Below, one piece after another: positions 1-9,700 of a stretch of 64,000 bases of DNA. Both the position numbers and the translations under genes were made by a program. The DNA is from Arthrobacter sp. M2012083 (GTDB lineage Bacteria > Actinomycetota > Actinomycetes > Actinomycetales > Micrococcaceae), in the NCBI RefSeq assembly GCF_000281065.1, contig NZ_AKKK01000013.1:62001-126000 (forward strand), in the 5' to 3' direction. Numbering within the stretch: the stretch's first letter is position 1; the number at the start of each line of letters is the position of its first letter. The notes under the pieces were generated by a model that was given only the letters and a program-made list of their open reading frames with translations, was not told the DNA's origin and did no database searches.

Positions 1-1
1 C

Positions 2-3000
2 CCGGAAGGCACGTCCGGCGCCGACGTACAGCAACTTCTCAGTGAAACGCGGGGAACTGGCGTCCTCTCGGTGGCTGGACGGTTCTTGGCTACTCTCACG
101 GTGGGAATACCGCCGCTCGTTTCAGGCGCAGTCATAGTGGACGGCGCTCCGCCGCATCGGGACACGAAGAACACGTCCATGCCCCTCATGTTGCTGGCCC
201 ATTCAGGACCCGGTGCAGGCTCCGCCTTCCGGATTCAACGGGGCAAGTACTGCGTCGGCAGGGGTTCGGTCGATATTTCATTGCCGGATCCTGGGATGTC
301 GAGGGAACAGGCTTTCTTGGAGGTTTCCAGCACGGCGCTGATGTTGAGGGCCGTCGAGGGATCGAATCAGGTTTTCGTGGATGGTCAGCCCGTTCGTCGA
401 AAATTCATCACGTCGTCATCAATGGTGCAATGTGGGAACTCCACCTTCACCGTCGTCACGGACAGTGCTCCCCGTCCGGAGATTTCAGTTGATGCGGGTC
501 GTTCGGTCGAGGTACCACTGGAAGTACCTCATGCCAGCCGCGCCGGAAACCGGCTGACAATGGCCTTGGCTGCCGGGCTGCCATTAATTGCCGGTATCGG
601 TCTGGCTGTGGCCACAGGAATCTGGATGTACTTGGGATTTACAGCCATCTCGGCCATCAGCCTTCTTGTCCCCCTGATCGCTGGGCAAAAGGGCCGCCGG
701 GAACGCAAGCTGGCCGTTGCGCGCGCGGTGCAACAAGACATTGAACGACGCCGACAGTGCTCGCCTTCAGCTGCAGAGCTGATTGTGGCAGCTGACCGCG
801 CTTCCAAGGGAGGACAGCTGACCACGGAGCCCGCCGCGGACCACGCCGTTGTCGCCACAGCTGCGATGTCGCCGGCAGGGATCAACGGGACGACCGGGAT
901 CAGCAGTCAGGGCTACGATGTGTGGCTCCGGCTCGGCACCACGCAGGCGTCAGCAAACATGCGCCTTGTTCCCGACGATCCCCAGTTCCGGCCGCCGTCC
1001 ATAGGCCGCGCGGCACTGACTTTGGATCCCAAACATGCCGTGGTGACACTCCGCGGGCATCCGGATCACACGGAGGCGTTGCTTCGCTTCGTGTTGATGC
1101 AACTAGCCAGTTTTTCCTGCTCGGCGGAAACGCCCGTCATTATTTTTGGCCGGCAGGGAAGATTGCCCTTGAGCGCCAGGTTCCTACCCCGGGTCACCCT
1201 CACCAGCACCTTGGCCACCGTCCTCGCAGCGCTTCAGCGCGCGAACGGCAAGCTGACTGGGATGGTCATCATGCTCGATGATCCAGCCAACGATCAAGAA
1301 TTCGTGTCCCGCCTCTTGAAGACTGCTCAAACCGCCGCGTGGCGGGTCATCAGGTGCTCCGTACAGTCCGAACTCCCCGGGGTCGTCATCGAAATATCGC
1401 CATCCGGAACAACAGGCTATCTGGAGACAGGCGGCGAGCGCCGGCACTTTATCCCGGATCTAGTGCCAGCCGAAGTTTTCGATAGGTTCTGCCGGAGGGT
1501 CCGGGGTACAGCCTTCGGTGAAGGACCTGGAATGAGCAACCCGATTCCGGAGGAATGTTCGCTCGCTTCCTTGCTTCCTTACGGGCAGCGCCGAGTGCTC
1601 CGTCGCTGGGCAGAGGCATCCAAGCAAGACGGCCTCACCGCCGTCTTGGGAAATGGCCACCGCGGGCAGTTGACCTTCGACTTCAAGCTCGACGGTCCGC
1701 ATCTGCTGGTGGCCGGAACCACTGGTTCCGGCAAGTCCGAACTTCTTCGGACCCTTGTGGCTTCCCTTGCGCTGACTGACTCACCCGATCGCACGACATT
1801 CTTGTTTTTCGATTTCAAGGGCGGATCCGGCTTGCGTCCGCTAGCGGGCCTACCTCACTGCGTCGGCCTGCTGACGGACCTCAGCAAGCATCATTTGGAC
1901 CGTGCTCTCGTTTCCCTGCGCGGGGAGATACGGCACCGCGAAGAGCTGTTCGCGGCGGCCAGCGTGTCAGATCTCGCCGAATATCGGCGACTGGCGTTGG
2001 CAAGTGATCCGAACATCCCGTATCTGGTGTTGGTGATTGATGAGTTTCGCATGCTGGTTGACGAAGCCCCGGGCGCTCTCCGCGAGCTCATGCGTGTCGC
2101 CACCATCGGGCGTTCCCTGGGTATTCATTTGATTATGGCTACCCAGCGGCCCCAAGGAGCCTTGTCCGCCGACATCCGGGCGAACGTCACATCGAGCATT
2201 GCCCTGCGCGTGCAGTCTGAGGCGGAGTCCATGGACATCATCAATTCGAAGGCTGCTGCCTCCATAAGCGTGGAAGCTCCGGGACGGGCGTATCTCGCCA
2301 AAGCTTCATGCAGCCCCGAAGAATTCCAGACAGCGTCCCTATCGGTTTCCCCGACCATGACGGTGGCTGGCGTCTGGCGTGACAATTCCTTGCCGGCCGT
2401 ACAGTCAGCTTTGCAGGCATTGGAGCTCCCCTCTGGCGCAGCCGATACATCCACCGAACAGAATTCCCCCTCGGATGCAGGCGCTGAATGGGTGGTTTCA
2501 ACAGCCCGCGAGGCATGGCAGCACCTCTGCAAACCCCTCCCCCGACGTCCGGTAGCCCCACCGCTGCCCTCAACGATCCTTTGGCGTGATGAGCTTCTTG
2601 GAGTGGATGGCTCCGTGTCCGCGACGGAAGGACAGTGGGCGGTGGGACCTTTGGCGATGGTCGACAGGCCGACGCATCAAGTTGTGGAACCGCTACTGTG
2701 GTCACCATCCAAAGACGGCCATCTGGCAATGATCGGCAGCGAATCAAGTGGTATACGGGACTGCTTCAGGGCTGCGTCCGCGATGCTCGCCACCCAGGAG
2801 CCCCAACCGCACCTTTATATCCTGGACGCAAGGGGCGTCCTTGGCCATGTCATCGAGGGAGGTCGAATCGGCGCCCAAGTGGGCCTCCACCAGCTGGACC
2901 TCGCAGTGCGGATCCTCAAGCTCCTCGCTGCGGAAATGGAGTGTCGACGAAGTGCCGGCGAAATCGGGACGGCCAATTCACCTCTGGCCTTAATCGTGGC

Positions 3001-4081
3001 CGGGTGGTGCTCGTGGGCCACCGCGCTCCGGAGTGGACCATTTGGTTATGCAGAAGCAATTCTGCAGGACATCGTCAGGGACGGTTGCTCCGTAGGCGTG
3101 ACCGTTTTGATCTCAGGCGAGCGGGAGCTCGTCAGCTCACGGTTTTTTGCCTCGATACAGAATCGCGCTTACTTTCCTTCGGGATCTACTGAAGAGTCGC
3201 GGTTCCACTGGCCACGCCTCCCGGAGATGGAATCCCTCCCCGGGCGCGCCGCCGTCATGGGAAACCTTGCCGGCGAACACGCAACCGTGGCTCAGTTTCG
3301 TGCGGCTCCGGAGAATGGACGCTGGCCATTCGGTGATCTCCTTCCATCTGAACCGCCGTTCCGGGTGCGGCCCCTCCCAGAGCTCCTTGGAGGTGAGGAA
3401 TTCCGCGACCTCGTAGAAGCGTCCCCGGGACTCGGACAGCCATCGGGATCAGGTTCAGGGCCGGCGCCCGGCAATGGAACGGGAGCCTGCACCGCGGGAA
3501 GCGGCTCACTGGGTCCACTGTGGATCGGCGTCGGAGGGGACGAAGCGCTCCCGGTAGCCATGCCGCTGCGGGAACATGGGGTCAGCGTTATCCTCGGTAG
3601 TCCTCGCTCCGGAAAGACCTCACTTCTGGCATCGCTTTGCGCCCTGAATCCTTTGGTCTCGTGGGTGTACCCGCCGGATACAGCAACTGCAAGCCCGTTC
3701 TGGGCTCTAATGGCATCCCAGGCCGCTGCGAAGACCCTTGCCTCCAACAGCATTCTGCTGGTGGACGACGCCGATTTGCTTGATCCCCCGGGACGCCGCG
3801 CCTTGGAAGGCTTGGTGGGTAAAGTCCGGGGCGTCATCCTGACAGCGACAACGAGACCAGCGTTGCTGCATCATCTGCCGCTGGCAAAAGAAGCACAGGC
3901 GTCCTGCATGGGTTTGGTACTAGCGCCCGGAACACCCCACGACGGCGAACTGCTCGGCGTGAGGCTGGATTCCGATCGAACCGGGCGCCCGGGACGCGGC
4001 TTTCTCATCAGTGGTGCGGATGTGACGCCCTTTCAGGGCGTACTCACCACGAGCTTTCCACCGCATGCCAATGGGCACTGA
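2..4081 (+). CDS. FHA/FtsK-SpoIIIE domain ATPase (EccC/EssC-like), 5' end outside window
   Basis: The reading frame is open to the left edge, and codons before the GTG at 71 read like the N-terminal domain of this family, so the gene is probably 5'-truncated by the window. Numbering from GTG 71: an FHA-like forkhead-associated fold spans about residues 35-130, followed by two membrane helices near 165-205. A canonical ATPase has Walker A GTTGSGKSE near 549 and Walker B LVLVIDEF near 655. A degenerate middle module around 870-1050 has no P-loop lysine. A third module has P-loop GSPRSGKTS near 1173 and LLVDDADLL near 1230. Three tandem ATPase modules after an FHA and a membrane hairpin match the EssC/EccC motor of type VII secretion. 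No WXG100, EccB, EccD or mycosin gene is in the window, so an orphan translocase is possible. Confidence 0.85.
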   Translation, partial: PEGTSGADVQQLLSETRGTGVLSVAGRFLATLTVGIPPLVSGAVIVDGAPPHRDTKNTSMPLMLLAHSGPGAGSAFRIQRGKYCVGRGSVDISLPDPGMSREQAFLEVSSTALMLRAVEGSNQVFVDGQPVRRKFITSSSMVQCGNSTFTVVTDSAPRPEISVDAGRSVEVPLEVPHASRAGNRLTMALAAGLPLIAGIGLAVATGIWMYLGFTAISAISLLVPLIAGQKGRRERKLAVARAVQQDIERRRQCSPSAAELIVAADRASKGGQLTTEPAADHAVVATAAMSPAGINGTTGISSQGYDVWLRLGTTQASANMRLVPDDPQFRPPSIGRAALTLDPKHAVVTLRGHPDHTEALLRFVLMQLASFSCSAETPVIIFGRQGRLPLSARFLPRVTLTSTLATVLAALQRANGKLTGMVIMLDDPANDQEFVSRLLKTAQTAAWRVIRCSVQSELPGVVIEISPSGTTGYLETGGERRHFIPDLVPAEVFDRFCRRVRGTAFGEGPGMSNPIPEECSLASLLPYGQRRVLRRWAEASKQDGLTAVLGNGHRGQLTFDFKLDGPHLLVAGTTGSGKSELLRTLVASLALTDSPDRTTFLFFDFKGGSGLRPLAGLPHCVGLLTDLSKHHLDRALVSLRGEIRHREELFAAASVSDLAEYRRLALASDPNIPYLVLVIDEFRMLVDEAPGALRELMRVATIGRSLGIHLIMATQRPQGALSADIRANVTSSIALRVQSEAESMDIINSKAAASISVEAPGRAYLAKASCSPEEFQTASLSVSPTMTVAGVWRDNSLPAVQSALQALELPSGAADTSTEQNSPSDAGAEWVVSTAREAWQHLCKPLPRRPVAPPLPSTILWRDELLGVDGSVSATEGQWAVGPLAMVDRPTHQVVEPLLWSPSKDGHLAMIGSESSGIRDCFRAASAMLATQEPQPHLYILDARGVLGHVIEGGRIGAQVGLHQLDLAVRILKLLAAEMECRRSAGEIGTANSPLALIVAGWCSWATALRSGPFGYAEAILQDIVRDGCSVGVTVLISGERELVSSRFFASIQNRAYFPSGSTEESRFHWPRLPEMESLPGRAAVMGNLAGEHATVAQFRAAPENGRWPFGDLLPSEPPFRVRPLPELLGGEEFRDLVEASPGLGQPSGSGSGPAPGNGTGACTAGSGSLGPLWIGVGGDEALPVAMPLREHGVSVILGSPRSGKTSLLASLCALNPLVSWVYPPDTATASPFWALMASQAAAKTLASNSILLVDDADLLDPPGRRALEGLVGKVRGVILTATTRPALLHHLPLAKEAQASCMGLVLAPGTPHDGELLGVRLDSDRTGRPGRGFLISGADVTPFQGVLTTSFPPHANGH

Positions 4082-4130
4082 GCGGGTGCCAGTCTCTGTT
4101 AACACTGCTGTGCGTCTGGAGCCCGGTAAC

Positions 4131-4631
4131 TTAGAGGGCCCCGGCTGCTCCCCCGGTACGTGAAGCAAAAGCCACGACGTCCTTCTGGAAAAGGAAAACA
4201 ATCGCAGCGAACGCCGGAATCAGCATCGCCAATCCCTGCAACACCAGTCCCCCGGACAAGGTGGGAAAACCGATGGTGAGAACAAACAATTGGGCCACCA
4301 GGGCTGCGGCACGCGTCCACCTATAGCCGCGGAACAAGAAGTGGCCTACGGCAAATAGCCAGGCAGAGAAGGCAAGCAGCAGCCCAAGAGTGAAGATTGC
4401 CCCCCAAAAGGTCAGCACTGGAGCACCGGTCAACAGTTCGAATGCATACCATGCAGCTGCGCCGAGGAGGGCGAGGGCTTCAAGCGCTACAACCACTGAG
4501 ATGATGACGATTCCCAGAGGACGGCGACCAGCCCCAGGTCTGTTTGCTGCGAGGCCCGCCGACGCATCATGATCATCGCTTCCGTCCGGGCCGGACGCGG
4601 GTTGGGCAGGGTTTACGGGAGGTCTTGACAC
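4131..4631 (-). CDS. Small four-helix membrane protein, unknown function
   Basis: The 166-aa protein has a Pro/Gly/Asp-rich cytoplasmic N-terminus of about 40 residues. Roughly four hydrophobic helices follow, starting near LGIVIISVVVALEALALLG. I recognise no catalytic motif. It converges on the FtsK-like gene, with 50 bp between the stops. Proteins of this type are common next to whiB in Arthrobacter-like genomes, but no role can be assigned from sequence. Confidence 0.75.
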   Translation of the reverse strand: MSRPPVNPAQPASGPDGSDDHDASAGLAANRPGAGRRPLGIVIISVVVALEALALLGAAAWYAFELLTGAPVLTFWGAIFTLGLLLAFSAWLFAVGHFLFRGYRWTRAAALVAQLFVLTIGFPTLSGGLVLQGLAMLIPAFAAIVFLFQKDVVAFASRTGGAAGAL

Positions 4632-4750
4632 ACTGGCACACTACCGGACATAGTCATCTAGCAGTGAGGGCACTGGCGGCTGATGTGATGCATCGCTCAC
4701 GGATTCCGGGCATTTCGACCACTAACACCCCTTGTTTACAAGGCGTTAAC

Positions 4751-4864
4751 ATGAAACGCTTGACTCAGACGACCAAGGGGGCCCATGCGGGCCCCTTTCC
4801 TTTGGAGCCTCTCGTGAATGTTTTCACAAAAGGCCCTTCTAGTTCTCACGAATGGAGTGACTGA
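4751..4864 (+). CDS. Possible 37-codon leader ORF upstream of whiB
   Basis: An ATG at 4751 has AAGG seven bases upstream. It opens a 37-codon frame whose TGA at 4862-4864 lies five bases before the whiB start. A GC-rich hairpin (4775-4797) sits inside the frame. The peptide starts MKRLTQTTKG and matches no family I know. It may be a translated leader, a coupling ORF or chance; there is no codon-level proof of translation. Confidence 0.25.
   Translation: MKRLTQTTKGAHAGPFPLEPLVNVFTKGPSSSHEWSD
4775..4797 (+). promoter_or_regulatory. Terminator-like hairpin in the whiB leader
   Basis: Arms AAGGGGGCCC and GGGCCCCTTT pair around a four-base ATGC loop with one bulged G, followed by TTTCCTTT. It lies about 75 bp upstream of the whiB ATG, so it could act as an attenuator or end a short transcript. 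Two smaller inverted repeats precede it: CTTGT/ACAAG at 4731-4742 and GCGTT/AACGC around 4743-4759. Confidence 0.4.
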
Positions 4865-4869
4865 TCAGC

Positions 4870-5118
4870 ATGGATTGGCGTAATCGCGCAGCCTGCCTCG
4901 AAAAGGACCCGGAGCTCTTCTTCCCAGTAGGCAACACGGGACCAGCACTTCTTCAAATCGAGGAAGCCAAAAGCGTCTGCCGCCGCTGCCCCGTTGTCGA
5001 CACCTGCCTTCAGTGGGCGTTGGAGTCCGGACAAGACGCAGGTGTTTGGGGCGGCATGAGTGAAGACGAACGACGGGCACTTAAGCGTCGCGCTGCACGC
5101 GCACGCCGCGCTTCCTAG
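4870..5118 (+). CDS. whiB1: WhiB-family iron-sulfur transcriptional regulator (WhiB1-like)
   Basis: The 82-aa protein has the four WhiB cysteines at 9, 37, 40 and 46 (C...CxxC...C). These bind a [4Fe-4S] cluster that reacts with NO or O2. The GVWGGMSEDERR beta-turn motif at about 58-69 contacts region 4 of the main sigma factor, and the tail is basic (RRAARARRAS) for DNA binding. Its divergent neighbour across a shared terminator is pdtaS, the arrangement of M. tuberculosis Rv3219/Rv3220c, which supports the WhiB1 orthology. GGAG lies 14-17 bases upstream of ATG 4870, rather far for a ribosome site. Confidence 0.93.
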   Translation: MDWRNRAACLEKDPELFFPVGNTGPALLQIEEAKSVCRRCPVVDTCLQWALESGQDAGVWGGMSEDERRALKRRAARARRAS

Positions 5119-5131
5119 CCCAAGGACAGCG

Positions 5132-5166
5132 AAGGCCGCGGACCCTTGGTCCGCGGCCTTCTTCGT
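5132..5166. terminator. Bidirectional terminator between whiB and pdtaS
   Basis: A perfect 13-bp stem (AAGGCCGCGGACC pairing with GGTCCGCGGCCTT) has a three-base loop and is followed by CTTCGTT. It sits between the convergent stops of whiB and pdtaS and can serve both. Confidence 0.85.
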
Positions 5167-5207
5167 TAAGTGCTGCTCTTGAGATTCAGGGCTCCTGGCT
5201 TTGGGAG

Positions 5208-6677
5208 CTACGCCCGGGCGAGGTTGAGGACGATCTCGACAGCGGTCCCGCCGCCTTCGCGTGGGCTCCACTGAATGGAGCCGCCGAGCTCGCTGGTCAC
5301 GAGTGTACGAACAATTTGCAGGCCCAATCCCTCTGTGTATTGGCCATCAGGCAGGCCCACGCCATCGTCGGCTATGGTCACCGTCAGGAATTCGTCGTTG
5401 CCGTCGCCATCTGCCCGATCGGCCAGCAACCACACCGTACCAGTGCGTCCCTCGAGTCCATGCTCAACAGCGTTGGTGACAAGTTCGTTGATCACCAAGG
5501 CCAGTGGCGTGGCAAAATCGCTTGGCAACTCGCCGAACATACCTGAGCGTTCTGTTCGCACTTGCTGGGACGGTGAGGCCACTTCAGCTGACAACCTGAA
5601 TTGCCGTCCAATCAGTTCATCAAAGTCGACACTCTGAGTCAGGCCCTGGGAAAGGGTCTCGTGGACGAGCGCAATCGTGGCCACGCGCCGCATCGCCTGT
5701 TCCAGACCCTGCTTGGCTTCGTCGCTGACCATGCGCCGCGATTGCATTCGCAGAAGAGCTGCGACAGTTTGAAGATTGTTCTTTACCCGGTGATGGATCT
5801 CCCGGATGGTGGCGTCCTTGGTAACAAGTTCCATTTCCCGGCGGCGCAGTTCCGAAACGTCACGGCAGAGGACAAGGGCACCGAAACGCTGCTGCTCATC
5901 GCGCAGTGGAATGGCGCGAAGTGAAAGACTGACACCCCTGGACTCAATCTCGCTGCGCCACGGCATCCGCCCAGTCACAACCAAAGGCAATGTCTCGTCC
6001 ACCATCCGCCGGTCCTTCAGAAGGCCGGCAGTCACCTCCGCCAACGAACGCCCCTCCAGTGACTCCACCTCCCCCAGTCGACGAAAGGCAGACACACCAT
6101 TGGGACTTGCATACTGCACAATGCCCTCCGCGTCGAGTCTGATGAGCCCGTCGCCGACGCGCGGGGCTCCCCGACGGGAGCCCGTCGGAGATGCGAAGTC
6201 GGGCCACAGGCCCAGGGTTCCCATCCGCAAGAGATCGTAGGCACACTGCCGATACGTGAGTTCCAGCCTGGATGGCATACGCGAACTGGACAAGTCCATG
6301 TGAGAGGTAACGACAGCGAGTGTTCTGCCGTTACGCACCATGGGGACAGCCTCAACACGGAGTGCCATCTCGCTGCTCCAGCTTGTTTCACTTGATCGCT
6401 CGATCGAGCGGCTGTTCCACGCCTTATCCACAATCGGGCGCAGGTCCGAGCGGATGCCCTCCCCCACGAAGTCCGCGTGGAACACCGTGTGCGATGTCGA
6501 CGGACGGACGTGGGCGAGGGCAATGTAGCCGAACTCCGGATGCGGGAACCACAAAGCAAGGTCCGCGAAAGCCAAGTCAGCCACCATCTGCCAGTCACCG
6601 ACGAGGAGGTGCAGCCATTCGGCATCTCCAGGCCCGAAATCAGCGTGTTCCCTGATGGGGTCTGTAAAGATTGCCAC
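5208..6677 (-). CDS. pdtaS: Sensor histidine kinase PdtaS (GAF-PAS-HisKA_2-HATPase)
   Basis: The protein is a soluble 489-aa kinase without membrane helices. An N-terminal GAF-like sensor covers about 1-150 and a PAS domain about 170-280. The HisKA_2 phospho-acceptor helix IREIHHRVKNNLQTV puts the histidine at 295/296. The ATPase N-box is ELVTNAVEHG (398-407), with G-boxes DDGVGLP and GLGLQIV. PdtaS kinases phosphorylate ANTAR-domain RNA-binding antiterminators (PdtaR); no ANTAR gene is in this window. Start is GTG 6677 with GGAGGT just upstream. It lies 31 bp downstream of gdh on the same strand, so read-through from gdh is likely. Confidence 0.92.
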   Translation of the reverse strand: MAIFTDPIREHADFGPGDAEWLHLLVGDWQMVADLAFADLALWFPHPEFGYIALAHVRPSTSHTVFHADFVGEGIRSDLRPIVDKAWNSRSIERSSETSWSSEMALRVEAVPMVRNGRTLAVVTSHMDLSSSRMPSRLELTYRQCAYDLLRMGTLGLWPDFASPTGSRRGAPRVGDGLIRLDAEGIVQYASPNGVSAFRRLGEVESLEGRSLAEVTAGLLKDRRMVDETLPLVVTGRMPWRSEIESRGVSLSLRAIPLRDEQQRFGALVLCRDVSELRRREMELVTKDATIREIHHRVKNNLQTVAALLRMQSRRMVSDEAKQGLEQAMRRVATIALVHETLSQGLTQSVDFDELIGRQFRLSAEVASPSQQVRTERSGMFGELPSDFATPLALVINELVTNAVEHGLEGRTGTVWLLADRADGDGNDEFLTVTIADDGVGLPDGQYTEGLGLQIVRTLVTSELGGSIQWSPREGGGTAVEIVLNLARA

Positions 6678-6708
6678 TGCACCTCCATTTACGACGCCGG
6701 GACAGGCC

Positions 6709-9700
6709 CTAGCGTCGAACGATTGACCTCAAGAGCCTTAATGCTACAGACAGTGAAGCCATGTCGTCGGCTTCGAGCGCGTTGACCTCATCAAACATCG
6801 TCTTGGCACGTCCCAACTGTTCGGCATTCTGCCCTTCCCATGCCTTCAGGCGATCTTCAGCCAAGGCTCCGGACTCCGTGGACTCAAGGACCGACGTCGT
6901 CATATCTGCCACCGTGGAGTACAAGTCATCACGGAGAGCTGCGCGAGCCAAAGCCTGCCAGCGGTCATCGCGGGGCAAGGAACTGATTCGTTCCAGCAGC
7001 GAATCCACGTGGAAGCGGTTGAATACGGTGTAGTAGACGCGTGCAACGTCCTCGACACCCTCTTTTCCGGTTTGGGCAATCCGCGCGATGTCCAAGAGAG
7101 CATAGCTCTCGAACAGCTCAGCCCACCTGTGCGCAAGATGCTCCGGCAGTCCCCAAGTACGGGCCTTGTCCAACCAGGCGGAAATGCGGATCTTGTCCTC
7201 ACCCCGAAGGTAGTCCAGAAGCTTGGCCCTCAGCGGGGCCAACATAGGCTTAAAGGATTCAACAACCTCCGATATGGGCTGTGACCCCATCCCCTGGCCC
7301 AGCACCCAGCGCACTGCCCGGTCGAGCAACCGGCGGATGTCCAAATGGACTTCGCTCCAGTGTTCGGTCGGGAAGGATGCCGGAAGCGCATTCAGCTCGG
7401 CAACCATGGGATCGAGGTCGTAGATTTCACGCAACGCCACAAATGCCTTGGCAACGGCCACCTCATTGGCCGACGTTTCTTCAATGGCCCGGAAGGCGAA
7501 GGTAATGCCCCCAAGATTGATGATGTCATTGGCAACCACGGTGGCGATAATCTCGCGCCGCAGCGGGTGGGTGTCCAACTCCGCGTCGAACTTCTCCCGC
7601 AGTTGCTTCGGGAAGTATTCACGGATCGTGTCCGCAAACCACGGATCGTCGGCGAGGTTGCTGTCCCGCAACGCCCCAGCCAGCTCGATCTTTGCGTATG
7701 CAGCCAGGACCGCCAACTCGGGAGACGTGAGTCCTTGGCCCTGTTCCAACCTCGACCGCAGGGTCTCTGTGGTCGGGAGTGCTTCAAGATCGCGCTTGAG
7801 GTCCGCAGACTTCTCCAGCCAGTCCATGAGGCGCTCGTAACTTGGGCTCCAGTCCGCGACGCGGGTCCGGTCGTTGAGGAGCAGAATATTCTGGTCGATA
7901 TTGTCCTGGAGGACAAGCCGTCCCACTTCATCGGTCATGTCGGCGAGGAAGCTGGCTCGTTCGGCGGAGTCAAGCTTGCCGGCCGCTACCATCCGATCCA
8001 CAAAGATCTTGATGTTGACCTCATGGTCGGAGCAGTCAACACCGGCGGAGTTATCGATTGCGTCCGTATTCAGAATGACGCCCTGCAAGGCGGCCTCGAT
8101 ACGTCCCCGCTGCGTCAATCCCAGGTTTCCACCTTCGCCCACTACCTTGACCCGCAGATCCCTACCGTCCACACGGATGGCGTCGTTGGCTTTGTCCCCC
8201 ACGGCAGCATGCGTTTCAGTACTAGCCTTGACGTACGTGCCAATACCGCCGTTGTAGAGAAGATCTGCCGGGGCCAGCAAAATCGCGCGAAGAAGTTCCG
8301 GCGGGCTTAGCTGCGTTGTCCCATCCGGCAGGCCCAACGCCTTGCGTACTTGGTCCGAGACCGGGATGGTCTTTGCCTGGCGTGGATAGACACCGCCACC
8401 TTCGCTGATAAGGGTCCGGTCATAGTCGTCCCACGAGGATCGGGGGAGTTCGAACAGCCTCTGCCGCTCGGCAAACGATGCAGCAGCATCAGGCGAGGGA
8501 TCAAGGAAGATGTGGCGGTGGTCGAACGCGGCCAGTAGCCGGATATGCCGGGAAAGAAGCATACCGTTGCCGAAGACGTCACCGGACATGTCGCCAACGC
8601 CAACCACCGTAAATTCCTCAGTCTGGGTGTCAAGGTCGAGCTCACTGAAGTGCCGCTTGACTGATTCCCAGGCTCCGCGGGCAGTGATGCCCATGGCTTT
8701 GTGGTCATAACCGACCGACCCGCCCGAGGCAAACGCGTCACCGAGCCAGAAGCCGTATTCGGCCGCAAGCCCGTTGGCGGTGTCGGAGAACGTAGCGGTG
8801 CCCTTGTCCGCTGCCACTACAAGGTAGGAGTCGTCATCGTCGTGCCGAACAACGTCCGACGGCGGCACCAGCCTTTCGCCGTCTGCTGAAGTAACGAGGT
8901 TGTCCGTGATGTCCAGAAGGCCTCGGATGAAAGTCTTGTAGCTCTCGATTCCTTCAGCCATCCAAGCAGCCCGGTCTACGGCCGGGTTGGGGAGCTTCTT
9001 GGCAAAGAAACCTCCCTTGGCGCCCGTTGGGACAATGACCGCATTCTTGACGGTCTGTGCTTTTACCAAGCCCAGAATTTCAGTCCGGAAGTCCTCCCGG
9101 CGGTCAGACCAGCGAAGGCCACCGCGGGCTACCTTCCCGAAGCGCAAGTGCACGCCTTCAACGCTCGGCGAGTAAACCCAGATCTCGAACATTGGGCGTG
9201 GGAAAGGAAGACCCTCAATGGACGTGGGGTCCAGCTTGAAGCTGACGTATTCCTTGTTCTGGTAGTAATTAGTCCGCAGAGTCGACTCAATAAGGTTCAC
9301 GAAGGTTCGCAGAACGCGATCGGCATCCAACGTAGCCACCTGCTCGATCGACTCAGCGAGCGCTGCCCGCGCTGCGGCTTGGCGTTCGGGCCGCTGTCCT
9401 TCCGGAACGGTGGGGTCGAAGCGCGCAGAGAAGAGCTCATTGAGTCCACGTGCAACATCGGGATTACCCAGGAGGGTATCAGCAATGAATCCGAAGGAGT
9501 TGGTGTTGCCCATTTGCCGCATGTACTTGGCGTAGGCACGGAGTACCACCACTTGACGCCAATGGATGCCTTCACGGAGAACCAGCCGGTCAAAGTTGTC
9601 TGATTCGACAGCGCCCGTGATGGCTGCGCCGAAGGAGGCGCCCAGCAAGTCGCCCGTAGCCAGGGGGTCGACGCCTGCCGGGTACTTGAGTCCGAGGTCG

